A DNA stretch of 64,000 nt from Chlorokybus atmophyticus (lineage: Eukaryota > Streptophyta > Chlorokybophyceae > Chlorokybales > Chlorokybaceae), in NCBI GenBank assembly GCA_009103225.1, contig RHPI01003491.1, forward strand, positions 26,601 to 90,600, given 5' to 3'. The notes beneath the pieces were generated by a model. That model searched no databases. It saw nothing but the letters and a program-made list of their open reading frames with translations, and was not told the origin of the DNA. The translations under genes and the position numbers were made by a program. This document shows, piece by piece, positions 1-10,444 of this stretch. The stretch's first letter is position 1. Each line of letters starts with the position of its first letter.

Positions 1-1
1 T

Positions 2-616
2 GAATGGGGCAATCCCATAATCTGGCAAATGATCGTGCAATGCTGGTCTTACGCCGTTACTACACCTGGTCGCCGGCAGCTGACAGTCAACCACCTCGCA
101 TACCTGTTGCTTACGGTGAGCACTCTGAACTCCATCATTAGCAATTCAGGAATGCTGTAGCCCCAAACTACAGGCTTGCAGACGCGTTGCAGTGAATAGT
201 GGCTTTCGATGCCACTAAGACATGCCTGTAAACTACGCAGGTGGAGCGCATCTCAAAGGGCAAGGATGGAGACCCTCTCCTAGCTGCCAGCATAGACACA
301 CATGAAGAGTACCTCAGCGAAATCAACACCATGATCAATGAAGCGGGAGATGAGGCAACGGTACGCAGCCCTCCAGCCATTCACCCTTGTGAAATGCCGC
401 ACTGCATCTTGTGTTGAAAATCTGAAAGATCCCAATCAACACCGGCCGCAAGAGACAGCAGCTCGTGACCCGCTCGCTGAGGCAGAAGCGGCATTGGATT
501 GGCTGGCACAACCGTTTGAGGAGGAAGAGCAAGCTCCGGCGTCTCCTCCACAGGCCCCAGCGCGTGGTGCTTTGTTCCATAATGACGAGACCAGCGATGA
601 TGGAGAGGAGCTGTAG
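2..616 (+). CDS. 3' end of an unidentified spliced gene (partial)
   Basis: Three exons fit together in phase. Exon 2-115 ends at a GTGAGC donor. Exon 241-360 follows a CTACGCAG acceptor and ends at a GTACGC donor. The last exon is placed at about 455-616 and ends in TAG. Both introns are phase 0. The middle exon reads VERISKGKDGDPLLAASI and continues with a Glu/Asn-rich helix-like stretch. The last exon is acidic and Pro-rich and ends ETSDDGEEL. The gene runs off the left edge, so most of it is missing. I do not recognise the family. The acceptor of the last exon is the least certain point; its frame was chosen because the alternative is highly basic and runs past the apparent stop. No copy of this gene is present in unit B. 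Confidence 0.4.
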
Positions 617-991
617 CGCAGTTGGTAGTCCGTTTAGCTGGTAGTGTACATAGCTACAAGGCTCTTGTGACTGAGTGTTGTGGATCTTAAACCAGCTCAG
701 TCAATCGTCATTATGCTCATGCATGTCAATACTTGCATCCCTATGATATACAACAGAACTGCAGTCGAGTCACATAATCGAACTACAAGCCTTGGCAAGT
801 GACTGAGAGACATTGCACACATTTCATGTACCTGTACACAGCACATGCACATAACAATGTTGGCAGTCAGTGACAGTCGCGTGTAGTCAAGCTATGCAAA
901 TACTTATGACGACAGTTAGGCATTGGTCACCTTCAGTTGTTTTCAAGAATGCCTCAACTTGTCGATAATTACCTAATTGGTGCTTGTGAAT
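617..991. other. Intergenic, no gene seen
   Basis: This is TG/CA-rich sequence downstream of the partial gene. I see no open frame with coding character and no repeat. It presumably holds the 3' untranslated region of the upstream gene. Confidence 0.5.
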
Positions 992-1290
992 TAGGCTTAG
1001 TCGCCTGCGCTGGACTGGTGTGTAACCTGCAGGTGCCTGTCACATAAGCTGAGTCACCTAAATAAGACTGATGTGTAATTTGCAAGTGCCTGCTAATTAG
1101 GTGTAGTCACCTGTTAAGGTCTGATGTGAAACTTACAGGTGCCTGTAAAATATATAAAGTCACATGTTAAGGCCTGATGTGTAACTAACATGTGCCTGTA
1201 AACTATATAAAGTCATCTGTTAGGGCCTGATAGGTAACTAACAGGCGCATGTTAATTAGGCATAGTCAACTGTTAAAGATTAAATTGTAA
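992..1290. repeat. Degenerate tandem repeat, about five units of 53-58 bp
   Basis: The units share a core in which GGCCTGATGTGTAACTAAC is followed by GTGCCTGTAA, a TATATAAA or AATTAGG element and GTCACCTGTTAA. The best-preserved units lie between 1090 and 1250. Outer units have drifted. The TATATAAA element recurs but no gene start lies near it. It is not found in unit B. Confidence 0.7.
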
Positions 1291-1610
1291 CAAAAAGGGC
1301 CTAATAGTAACGAAAGTTACTATTAGGTCCCTGTATCAAGATTACAGGTGGACTCAGCCACAACAGTCTAGATTAGTGTCCTCGGGTGCACGGCCGTTGC
1401 CAATATTTAGTCGGCCGGCAGGGAAGACATATTTCGACGTAAACTGCTGCGTCGCCATGTGTGTGGACCGTGGACAAGTTGCTTCATATGCACGAGCCTA
1501 AGGGCGCACAGCCTAAGGCATGAGGAAATGTGTTTATCCTCACGCCCGAGAAGCAGGGCTCAACATTCACATATTCAAGGAAATATCCACAGCTATCCGC
1601 ACGACTCTCG
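1291..1610. other. No gene recognised
   Basis: A short inverted pair occurs near 1290-1345 (AAAGGGCCTAATAGTAACG against CGTTACTATTAGG in reverse sense). Otherwise I see only short open frames without coding character. Confidence 0.4.
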
Positions 1611-1725
1611 TGACTACAGCAGCATGCAGACCATCGCTGCACTGCTTCCTCACCCCCAGCATAGTTCCTCTAATGCTCTTTAACATAGTTCAGCGCTTGA
1701 CTCCGCGCAACACAACAGCTGTCAT
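1611..1725 (+). repeat. Left member of a diverged direct repeat
   Basis: This stretch, beginning near GACTACAGCAGCATGCAGAC, matches 2713-2830 in the same orientation with substitutions and small indels throughout. The two members bracket the LTR-like remnant at about 2140-2615. They could be the flanks of a duplicated or inserted segment, or parts of one decayed element. Confidence 0.55.
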
Positions 1726-2139
1726 GCTAACCGGCCAGAAGAGTTCAAGCTCTTCGTGTATGCCTACATCCGGCTTGCCTCTCGAGCTATTAGCATCACA
1801 ATTCCCTTCAACAAGTTCAACTCTCCCACGCTACTGGCGTCAGTTTTTTACCAGTTTAATGACAGTCCTCGTAGGCACCCCATGTAGCTGATACGTTGAA
1901 GTTTCAACCCTACACCCTCGACTTCCTAGCAATTCATTGGAAACGTCACGACCACCCAGCCTCGCAATCCAATCACGACCTTAAAACTTCCGAACATGAG
2001 GTCTTTCGATCCTAGCTGACCCATCGCGAGTCCACCACGCTGCCCGTAGACGGACTCGCCTCTGCCTGTGTACACCAGTTAGTGCAGTAGTGAACAAACA
2101 ACGAATTACTGTGACTAGACCGGTTAAGGTTGCTGAACT

Positions 2140-2615
2140 AATGGCTCAGATGAGTTCATATGAGTATAAGTAGACAGACCGTTTACTTGTATAGTTGGTG
2201 AAACTATGAGTGCATATGAATATGAGCGCATATAAACTTGAGAAAGTGTGATAGCAACTTATGTTTTGAAGCCTGGAATTTGCTATTGCATGCTGTGATT
2301 GTTATGCTGAACGAGACTCAAAGACAACACGTTGTGAAGGGGTGCGACTACACACAGCAAGCCGTCCCAGTTGCCAAGAAGCCTTCATACCCATGAGAGA
2401 GTGCAGCGTCTGCAGCGCGTGCACTGTTTCTCAATGCTTGTGAGCTTGATTGCATTGTGGGCACGGTGTGAACACTTACCATCCGGGTGTGGCATCACTT
2501 TGTTGCTACATTCATTAACCTCACTTATTAGTTTATATACCCAGTTTCACTCACGCAAGGTTTCGTAGTGACAGCACTAAATCTAGTAGCGGTTTATTGA
2601 CTTGCAGTTAATCAG
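2140..2615 (+). mobile_element. Diverged LTR or leader remnant related to the 47604-57838 element
   Basis: Three separated blocks match the leader of the methyltransferase-bearing element in the same order. The first is a TATAAGTAG box with flanking sequence, near 2164 here and near 47882 there. The second is GCCGTCC-GTT-CCAAGAA, near 2370 here and near 47971 there. The third is CACTCA-GCAA followed by ACAGCACTA, TAGTAG and TTGACTT-CAGT, near 2548-2610 here and 48155-48215 there. Overall identity is low to moderate, so this is an old or different subfamily copy. The left limit is unclear; a TGTCATGC start like that of the larger element occurs at about 1720. Confidence 0.6.
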
Positions 2616-2712
2616 TAGCTAAGTATCATGACTCCTCGTTCTACCTCATCCTTGGCATCATAGTCACCTTTCCACACTTCCAGCAGGGGGGGTACTCTTT
2701 TGCCTTTACCCA

Positions 2713-2830
2713 TGACTACAGCAGCACGCAGACCATCTCGCTGCACTGCTTCCACCCACAGCACAGTTCCTCCAATATTGTTTGAGCCAGTTAAACGCTC
2801 GACCCTGCACAACCCGACAAAGGTCATGGC
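2713..2830 (+). repeat. Right member of the diverged direct repeat
   Basis: It shares GACTACAGCAGCACGCAGAC, then CTGCACTGCTTCC-CAC and AGCACAGTTCCTC with 1611-1725. A short TGTGTGCGTG run follows at about 2838-2862. Confidence 0.55.
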
Positions 2831-2982
2831 CGTTACATTGTGTGTGCGTGTGCGTGTATGTCTTTTGTATTAGATGACATATTAATCGTAGAGCAGATAG
2901 ATGGCAGCCTGCTTGGAGGGACGGCAGTCGCCAAGCTGAAGAAGCACTTCGTTGTTGCGCTGGATCCTAGATTGCAGCGGAT

Positions 2983-3312
2983 GTGTCAATCCCGCGCTCG
3001 CGTCCGTTAAGAGGTGGGTTCGGCAGTCCAGCAGTGGCCGCATCCACGACTTCGCTCGCTGCTTTGTCGTGCAATTGCTGGACGCCGTGGCTTCGCCGGG
3101 CGTCTAGCAGTTGCAAAGGCGCGAGAGTAGGGCCTTCTCTTGCGCCTTTGCTGGACATGTCCTCGATCTCGTCGCTGCCATCCGGAGTGATGCCTTCGCA
3201 ACAGCCCGGCGTGAAGGACTTTGCAATGTTTTTAAGAGATGCAAGATTTGGCCCGCCTTTTGGTGATGACATGCCAGCTGTAATAACACAATTGCTTAAG
3301 GGTGTGAACTAG
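2983..3312 (+). CDS. Possible last exon of an unidentified gene
   Basis: The 3' part of this open frame reads as a plausible protein end (VKDFAMFLRDARFGPPFGDD, then MPAVITQLLKGVN) and stops at 3310-3312. The 5' part is Ser/Ala-rich, and another frame there (FVVQLLDAVASPGV) may be the real one, so a splice site probably lies between. A counterpart at about 28815-29052 is clearly homologous but more diverged than the rest of the A/B duplication, and it has lost this frame. I do not recognise the family. Confidence 0.3.
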   Translation: MSIPRSRPLRGGFGSPAVAASTTSLAALSCNCWTPWLRRASSSCKGARVGPSLAPLLDMSSISSLPSGVMPSQQPGVKDFAMFLRDARFGPPFGDDMPAVITQLLKGVN

Positions 3313-4185
3313 TCGATGCATTCTGATTGATCTTTCCACTCTTCACTCACCAACAAGTGCGGCAACATTCTCTTATATTGAGCTATCAGCTTTGTCAAGC
3401 AACGTCGAAGGGAGAGAAGAGAACGCGTGTTGTGGCAGTCAACATCGCTGCTTGTGGGGCGCAGCTACATGTTCAACCTTACGTGCACGTACTGGGATAG
3501 CAGGTGATGGAGGAGGAGAAGGAGCGGCCCCCGGGCCAAGCGCTAGAGTTGGTAGAGGCAAACGGGGCGGGCAATGCGGTGCAGTGCAGGGGGAGGGCTG
3601 GCGAAGGAGGGGGGGAGGGGACGGACGCGGATAAGGGATGGGAATGGGGTGGAGAAAGGGGAAGGGGAGGGGGGGGGGGCTAAACTATATCCATAGTATC
3701 CGTGTGAATGCTGAAGTGGCGCTTGAGATTGGCCAGCGCTGTTTGGAATGATTCACGCCACGCACCAAGCAGTGTACGCCATTGCCATTACCTTTCATTC
3801 ATTCAGAATCGCCTGACACAATCTACTGATGCCTTGGCCGCACATGCGTCATCTTTTCCGCACGCGTCCTGCTGGCTTGCTTGCTTGGTAACCCAATCCA
3901 ACTCGTATCAGGCCGGAACGACGCGTTGGTCGTAGCCGCGGCGCCCTCCTTACGAAGCAAACCGCCGAGTGCTTGCTAAGCAGACCGCCGCCAACATCCA
4001 TTGCAAAAATTGCGAAGTCGCCAGGCCGCGGCCTTCTTGCCGACAAGCTGTTTGATAGCTAATAGCAAGGCCGGACTGGAGCTGGGTAAGCTCTTACTGC
4101 AAAGAGTATGCGCTGCTGTACCCAGCTTGCGGGCGTTGCAAGCAGAATGCTTGGCGGGCTGCCAGGCGCAGTCAACCTAGGCTGG
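3313..4185. other. Upstream region of the LRR gene, GA-rich stretch
   Basis: A purine-rich tract with G runs lies at about 3505-3680. It is repeated in unit B at about 29240-29400. From about 3770 the sequence matches B from about 29520 closely. I see no gene. The short open frames here are compositional. Confidence 0.5.
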
Positions 4186-4203
4186 CTCAGCAGGCCTGCT
4201 GAG
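4186..4203. promoter_or_regulatory. 18-bp perfect palindrome upstream of the TATA box
   Basis: CTCAGCAGGCCTGCTGAG is its own reverse complement. It lies 32 bases upstream of the TATA box of the LRR gene. In unit B the outermost base differs, but the 16-bp core is kept at the same distance (29941-29956). A dimeric transcription-factor site is possible; that is inference. Confidence 0.4.
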
Positions 4204-4235
4204 GCATTGCGGGCAGCGCCCATGCTGCTGCAGCG

Positions 4236-4242
4236 TATAAAT
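4236..4242 (+). promoter_or_regulatory. TATA box of LRR gene A
   Basis: TATAAAT lies 96 bases upstream of the ATG at 4332 and is followed by a CT-rich stretch suited to transcription start. The B copy has TATAAAA at the same place. Confidence 0.6.
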
Positions 4243-4331
4243 GTCTAGCTCGCTCGCTCCTTCTTTGTATGTGTGGGTGGGTAGGTGCGCGGTTCTGGCT
4301 GCCTGTTGGCCGTCATTCCCAAAGCACGATG

Positions 4332-6674
4332 ATGGCGCCGGCTTGGCGTCTGCCTCTGCTGCTGCCGTTACTGTTGCTGCTGCTCGGCTCAGGTAAGAGC
4401 TGCCTGTTTAGCTGAGTGCTTGCAGCTGGCTGTCGACAAGAAACTGCATAACTCCGGCTGCCTTCGCCGCAAAGCTTTTGCATGGTTGCTTACGCTCATG
4501 TTTGCTTGAATGCAGCCCGCAAGGCGTCTGCTGTATCCGACCAGGAAGGTGAGTGTGATTGCAAGTCTGCCACATGCACACGCATGCCGCTCGCGTGCAA
4601 TGTCCTCAGGTTTTGCATGGACTGTGATACACGGGGATGTGCAGTCACACTCCTATGCTCACGCTCTGTTGCACCATTGGCAGTTGCGGCTATTCAGTCG
4701 CTGCAGGCGGCCGTCTACTATGTGGATGGCGCCGGCAAGCAGGTGCAGGGGCCTCCCCTCTGGCCTTCCACCCTGACCGGCTACAACGTCTGCAACCTTT
4801 CTGGGATCTCTTGCACCAACGGAGCCATTACGACCTTGTGAGTGACAACTGCGTGCTCTTGTTGGAACTAACTTGCTGTTGTCACTGAGTCACTCAGTTC
4901 TGATACATTGCATATCTGTCAGGGACTTGTCCTATAAGACAAGCAAGTACCAAAAGCTCCAGAATAACCAGCCCTTGACCGCGCTCAACAAACTCACTAA
5001 CCTGCAAAAACTGTAAGTTTGCTGCACAACGGCATTGATTGTTCTTACAGGTTGTTCGGCAACATGTTCATAGGCTGCTGGCTTCGTGGGCCGACCCTCA
5101 TGCAGACATCTCTCAATCACCATTACATGCTCTTTGCTACGCAGATACCTCCAAGGCAACGCTTTTACTGGTCCGCTACCCAATCTAAGCGGTCTCACCG
5201 GCTTGGTCGAATTGTAAGTTGCTACTGAGGTTTAACTATGAGATCCGTGCCATGGGCTACTATTTACTGCAGCTGCCTCTGAGATTGCGCATTGCCAGAC
5301 ACTCTTCTTATTGACCTTATTATGTTGACATGTCATTGATGCACTGCGGGCATACTTTAAGAAATTGTATATGTGGGTGCAGGTTGCTGGGTTACAACGC
5401 ATTTTCTGGAACATTGCCGCCCGAGTGGAGTAACCTCAACAACTTGAAGTTCTTGTAAGTGCATGACAGGGTTCTACTGGTAGCACTCATGCTTCTCTTG
5501 TTTGCGATGACCGATGTTGTTGAGGCTGACATGCATACATCATGATGCAGATCCCTTAGTGACAACCCGCTCTCGGGGCCGTTGCCGCCAACATGGGGCA
5601 GTTTGATCAACCTACAGCGGCTGTAAGTAACATACCGTGCATGTTCAACGGGTTGTCATACCCATGACACATTGTTCCACTCGATCTCTTATATGTGTTT
5701 GTAGCATGTATTACTATGTGTGACATATGGTGCATACTTGTGGTTGTGCAGCGAAATGTCGACGAACAGATTAGTTGGCGAGTTACCGTACGAGTGGGGT
5801 AGCTTGACAAACCTCAACTACATGTAAGTGCTAATCAAGAGTAAGCATTTTTGTTCATGATTGGCCTGGTGATCACCAGGCAAACTCGCTTGTTTTGCAT
5901 ACCAGTGAAAGGACTTCTCTCATGGTAACACTTACATACATGAGCAGGTATCTGAGCAAGAACCAGCTTGCAGGACCTTTGCCAAGCGCACTGAGCAATC
6001 TGGTCAACCTAAGCTATTTGTGAGTCATAAGATGTTTCAGCTAACGAGCTGTTGTAGCTATCAGCGTGATGCATGTGTTGATCTATATGATTGATGCACG
6101 ACAGTTTCATGATGTGTACACAAGCACATGTGCTTCATGCAACTTACGATGCAGAATGGTGGTTTTGCAGAGATCTGACAGGCAACAAGTTTTTTTGGGT
6201 GATACCGTCCGAGTGGGGCAGATTGACCAATCTGCGCACCATGTAAGTAATGGCGGTCATGAATGCGGACGTGTTTTCTTTGCAAGAGTGACTCAATTGT
6301 CTATGGACTGTTCACTAGCAAGGCAAGAGTCCTGCATGCTAACATTTGGCTGCATGGTTAGATATCTTGGTAACAACCAACTTTCTGGACCATTGCCGAG
6401 CACATTGAGCAAACTGGTCAGCCTACAAACTTTGTAAGTTGCAACTCTTGCTCATCAACCCTTGCTATGTACCAGTCGCTGTAATGCACGTATGACTCTG
6501 ACTCTCATATGCACAATGACATGCTTCACTGTGCGCAGTGATGTACACGGCAACGCTGAACTTTGCGGAAATTCTCCCGCCCTCAGTCCAAGCGTGCGTT
6601 ACACCGATTACAGTGGCACTAGCATTGGCAGCAACTGCCCATCGTCCCGGTGGGTGTGCAGCTGGCAGCCATGA
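4332..6674 (+). CDS. Secreted leucine-rich repeat protein, copy A
   Basis: Twelve exons join without a stop into 324 residues: 4332-4392, 4516-4548, 4684-4837, 4923-5012, 5145-5213, 5383-5454, 5551-5622, 5752-5823, 5948-6019, 6171-6242, 6362-6433 and 6539-6674. Introns have GTAAG or GTGAG donors and CAG or TAG acceptors. Residues 1-20 form a Leu-rich signal peptide (MAPAWRLPLLLPLLLLLLGS). An N-terminal cap with the Cys pair YNVCNLSGISC follows, then about seven repeats of 23-24 residues of the plant extracellular type (L-L-GN-LSG-LP-W-L-L). Each repeat is one exon ending in phase 2. The C-terminal cap has two or more Cys (AELCG, SNCPSS). There is no transmembrane segment in this model. The second of two tandem ATGs was chosen because only it exists in copy B. 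The first intron-exon steps after 5013 include a decayed repeat-like stretch (LFGNMFIG). The stop at 6672-6674 may not be the true end if Cys-rich exons downstream are spliced on. A role in extracellular recognition is inferred from the family. Confidence 0.8.
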
Positions 6675-6709
6675 TGGAAGTGTGGGTGCAGTAAGACCCG
6701 CTCTCTCAG

Positions 6710-7083
6710 TCTTTCACCAATCGACTAGAGCCTCTTCGAGTGTATTGCCAGCAGAAGGCCTGCTGCTTCAAGTGCCAGTGCACACCCCATCATCTGTTCT
6801 TTTCCTTCAACCGGAGCAACCGCGTCTGCAATCTGTATGCCTTGGCTGCGCGGACCCCTACCTGCCTCCCTTGCAGTACATAGTTGCCACCTGGGGTGGT
6901 GATAGAGCTTGTGGTAGTTACTCAACCCGTGCATTGCATCTCCCTCCCAAACCTGCTTCCTTGGCGGTGTTGTTGTAGTCATAAACGTGGTGTCGCACAT
7001 GCCCAGTAGTCAAGCTTACTTAGATTTCAAGAGACATCCCACCATAGTTTGCATACCCAAACCCAACTCTCTCTCTCAAACCC

Positions 7084-7150
<67 letters not shown>

Positions 7151-8622
7151 GTGCCAACATTAGAGTACGAACTCTTCAAACAATGTCACGTACATGTGCA
7201 ATCTGCAGTACTGCGCTACAGCTTTCAGTCTGCCAGTGGCCTTCTGGTCAGATAGTTGGATGCCTCATCATGGTTGTGGGTGAGCGCTGATGTATACATG
7301 TGAATCCATGCACATCTCGCTGCAATACTAAGCAGCCTGCGGTCCCAAGGACCATGCCAGCAGCTTCTCCTCCTCTTCCTTCTCCTCCTCAAATGTCTCC
7401 TCCTTCGCACGCACCTCCACGCGCATGTTCATGCAACCTCGCTGTTGTGCAACAGTGCAAAATCAGCACTACCTGCTTGCTTCGTGTTGTAATTCTGTGT
7501 CTGTGTTACACAAACGAGCAACATGCACGCAATCATGCACCTTCCGGTGCAGCGCAGCGCAACCAGCAGCATCTGGCTCCAAGGTCTCTCCCCTGCGCAA
7601 GGAGTTTGCCGCCACCTCCTTGTGGGGAGAGTCTCTGCGCTGTGTAGGGTGTGTTTCTATAATTACCTCCAACGGTGAAAGCAGTTGCAAGCACGTACTT
7701 GCAACTCAGTATTGAGGAAGGTAGTTAGCATATTTGAATGCCTACTTTACTTATATGTGACTTGTGGTAGGCATTGATGTGAGTGAGTGCGACACGCTCC
7801 TTGAACATTCCACGGTTTGACGTATTCAACATCCCGTGGTATGCATGCGCAAGCTGTTGTATCACGCACAGCACCAGCTACCAAAACAACCATGCGTTGA
7901 CAAGCTTCAATGTAGGAGGCATCATGATGTCCCTTGGGTTATATTGGATGTTCAACTCTACATATACCGTGTGACATGCTTTCAACAATCCCCCTTAGTA
8001 GACAACGTCCAGTTGTACATACAGAGCGTTAAGTTGCACGTGTTCCAACAGAAAACACCAGCGCCACCAACAACGACCAGACCGCAGACCCAAAGGACTC
8101 CACCCGCTGCATCTAAGTGTGTGCGCTGGTGTGTGTGCACACGGGAGCTTGTGCATAAGTGTTTGCATGTCCGCATGTACGTGCATGCTCTCCCAAGAGA
8201 GTGTGCACACACTTGTATGGCTTGCTGGTGCTTTCTGCACAGGGCCCAACCAAGGCCTGTCCAGAAGGATTTGGGTATATCGCCATGTGGGGCATGCATC
8301 AATGTCCGCACATGGTGCATCAAGCAGTCTGTGTGCAACTCACTAGGCTGCCTCAATGTGTGTGCAGCACCAAGATTTTGTTACTTACGATTCTCCACAC
8401 TTTGTATGTAATGTGGCGACTCTGAGTTGTCTGGCAGTAAGCCTTGTCGGCATTATTTCGGCTTCACTGTAGCAGCTGGATGCGAGCGCATTTGCAAAAG
8501 TGCAGGTTGCCTCCTTGCTGAAGCTCACCTACCCTAATCCTGCCTGTTTTCCTCATTGCTTTGACCTCTACAAAGTTCCAGTCCCCTCCAACTACTGCCC
8601 AACCCGCCGGTGGAAGGGATGA
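6710..8622 (+). other. Possible further Cys- and Pro-rich exons of the LRR gene or a second secreted gene
   Basis: Several short coding-like blocks lie in the same orientation. One at 6710-6865 reads SFTNRLEPLR, then VYCQQKACCFKCQC and a C-x-x-C end. It directly follows a CTCTCTCAG acceptor in phase 0 and would join an exon ending at TCCCGGTGG. A Pro/Ser hinge (ASPPLPSPPQMSPPSHAPP) lies at about 7355-7415. A block near 7810-7970 reads FNIPWYACASCC. A final block at about 8511-8622 reads LKLTYPNPACFPHCFDLYK and ends in TGA. The Pro/Ser hinge is reminiscent of algal extracellular-matrix proteins. The splice pattern is not settled, so no joined model is given. Confidence 0.35.
7086..7151. repeat. 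(CT)n then (TG)n microsatellite
   Basis: A run of about 25 CT units passes directly into TG units. The B counterpart is more than twice as long. Confidence 0.95.
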
Positions 8623-9671
8623 GGAAAGCGAAGAGAAAAAAAAAACGGCGCTCCTCCGAAGAGTTTGGTGAGTAGACATAAATCAAAATGAGGATGCCCC
8701 CCTCCCAACAAAAACGTACCCAGCAGCAGCGAGAGGGGACTGCCACCCCCCTCATCAGTCAGCATGTGTTGCCACGAGTGGGGGTAGAGTATTCCAACAC
8801 CTCCACTGTTGCCGTGCGACGCAGCCCATACTGACCGGCCTGCCCAGAAGCGCTTGAGCCAGGAGGCGTGCCTAGAGTTAGTGATCTTAGTTCCCTGAAG
8901 AGAGAGAGCGTGAAAGCGCCCGCACCGCCACTCCTGTAGGCGCGCAAGCAAAGCTAGACGCTTAGAAACGCCAGAGCTGGAACGCACATTGGCAATGCCC
9001 TGCACATTTTAGGAAGTAAATGATAGCAAGGTTTATTATGGTATCAGCGGAAGAAAGGAAAGTAAAAACCTAGACGCCGGGGGGTGCTTGCAGAAGTGAG
9101 CCCGTGTGGTAGTCGTCAGCAGCCAAAGCCGTGGCAACCGCGTCCTCATAGGTGACGCAACAAAGGAAAAAGACACAAAGCCTAGGCCTGCTAGTGCAGC
9201 GCATGTCGCAATCATGGTGACATACCGTCATGCTTGCGTTTGGCGGTTCTGAGTTGGGCACCTGCTGGAGCTGCTCCGAAGAGAGGGCTCGGGGGCGGAG
9301 CCGCTCGACGTGCGGAGGGCCTGCAGTTGGCTCACGGGGGGAGTGCTGTACGAACTGCGTGCGTCCAGCTCTGAGCCGGCGTGATGCCACTGCCCGACTG
9401 CGTTCAGGAGGGCTTGACCCAGAGACTGAGATCTGCCCAGAGTGCGAGAGGCCACATGATTACTCCACTCGGAGAGCGTGCACCACTTTTGCAAAGAGTG
9501 TGGGAGGGCCATCATGTTCTCTGGAGCAGCCACAGGGACAAGCGCGTACGCGGTGGACACGCCTGACACCTCAAGACAACGGAGGGTCACGTTGTTCATC
9601 CAGTACTCCAGCTCCAGCTCAAAGCTGGTCTGAGAGCGGGGCATGGACACTTCACCAAGGGCGTCCAGCAC
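8623..9671. other. Region between the two genes; open minus-strand frames of uncertain status
   Basis: Minus-strand open frames at 8592-9005 and 9228-9671 lie here. The first is unchanged in unit B (38699-39112). The second continues in the same frame directly after the stop of the minus-strand gene, but four A/B differences there change amino acids. The stretch could be 3' untranslated sequence or extra exons. A GTATGT donor-like motif occurs on the minus strand near 9227. Confidence 0.3.
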
Positions 9672-10444
9672 CTACTTGCGCCACCAGCCTTCCGGAGAGT
9701 CATGTGTGTGTGAAGGAGGCGGGGCACGGATGAACTTGGGGCCGGTAGTGTGCCCAGGGTTAGTGAGGAGCATTGCCGCCGGTGAGGCAGTAGAGTGCGC
9801 TCTGCGGGTGACCACAGGGACAAGCAGTAGGCGGTGGGAATCCGCCTCAATGCTGAGTCCTGCTGCGCGGAGCCAAGAAGAGAGGGGTTGAGACTGCGGG
9901 GCCACCTTCACAAGCGGTGGCGGGCTTGGAAGGGGTGATGGCGCCGTTGATATGGCCGGCGGCGGGGGCATGCGATGTGCCTCCTCCGCAGCTGTATCCT
10001 CGATGAGGAGGTCTTTATCATCTTCTAGCATGTCCGCCCTTGAGGACGACTCTTGGAGAGGAGAAGAGCGGCTAGCCGACTGGCTGGCTTGAGCTGCTTG
10101 CGCAGGTGACAAGTCCTGCTGGGGAAGATCCCCACACTGAGTAGCCATCGGCTGTGAGAAAGGAGGAACTGGCTGCGGGCCAACCGTGGGCATAGAGCCG
10201 AAGTGAAACCCTTCAAACTGAGTGGGGGGAGGGCGGGAGCGGTGCTCTGCACCCACCTGCTGCGCGGGCCCGCGTGCTGCTGCGCACCAAAGTTGGCACG
10301 TCCGCTTGCTGGCTTTGTAATAGCCGGGGTCTTACGCTTCGCTCGCTTGGGGCGCTGAGTCTGCCATCCTTCCGAATCCCGAAGGGGGAGGGGGATGGAG
10401 TGGCTCTGTCGTAGCAGACAGACACTCCACAAAGCCCGCGGCAT
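9672..10444 (-). CDS. Unidentified Pro-rich, probably nuclear protein, copy A
   Basis: The model has exon 1 at 10444-10257 (ATG at 10444, donor GTGGGT) and exon 2 at 10083-9672, giving 199 residues ending in TAG. Exon 1 carries a basic stretch RPKRAKRKTP that resembles a nuclear localisation signal. Exon 2 is Ser/Pro-rich with an acidic block (LEDDKDLLIEDTAAEE). Comparison with copy B supports the model in three ways. A C/T difference is silent in exon 1. A 1-nt indel falls in the predicted intron. A 6-nt indel in exon 2 keeps the frame. Against it, four substitutions between 9650 and 9850 are silent in a competing frame (9596-9850) and not in this one. The region is GC-rich and open in more than one frame, so the exon 2 frame is uncertain. 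I do not recognise the family. Confidence 0.4.

Noticed and set aside
5051-5144. An additional LRR exon reading LFGNMFIG
   Set aside because: It resembles a repeat but does not fit the phase of the next exon; treated as a decayed exon within an intron.
6710-6865. Naming the Cys-rich block a pherophorin domain
   Set aside because: The Cys pattern and Pro/Ser hinge are only loosely similar and the exon structure is not settled.
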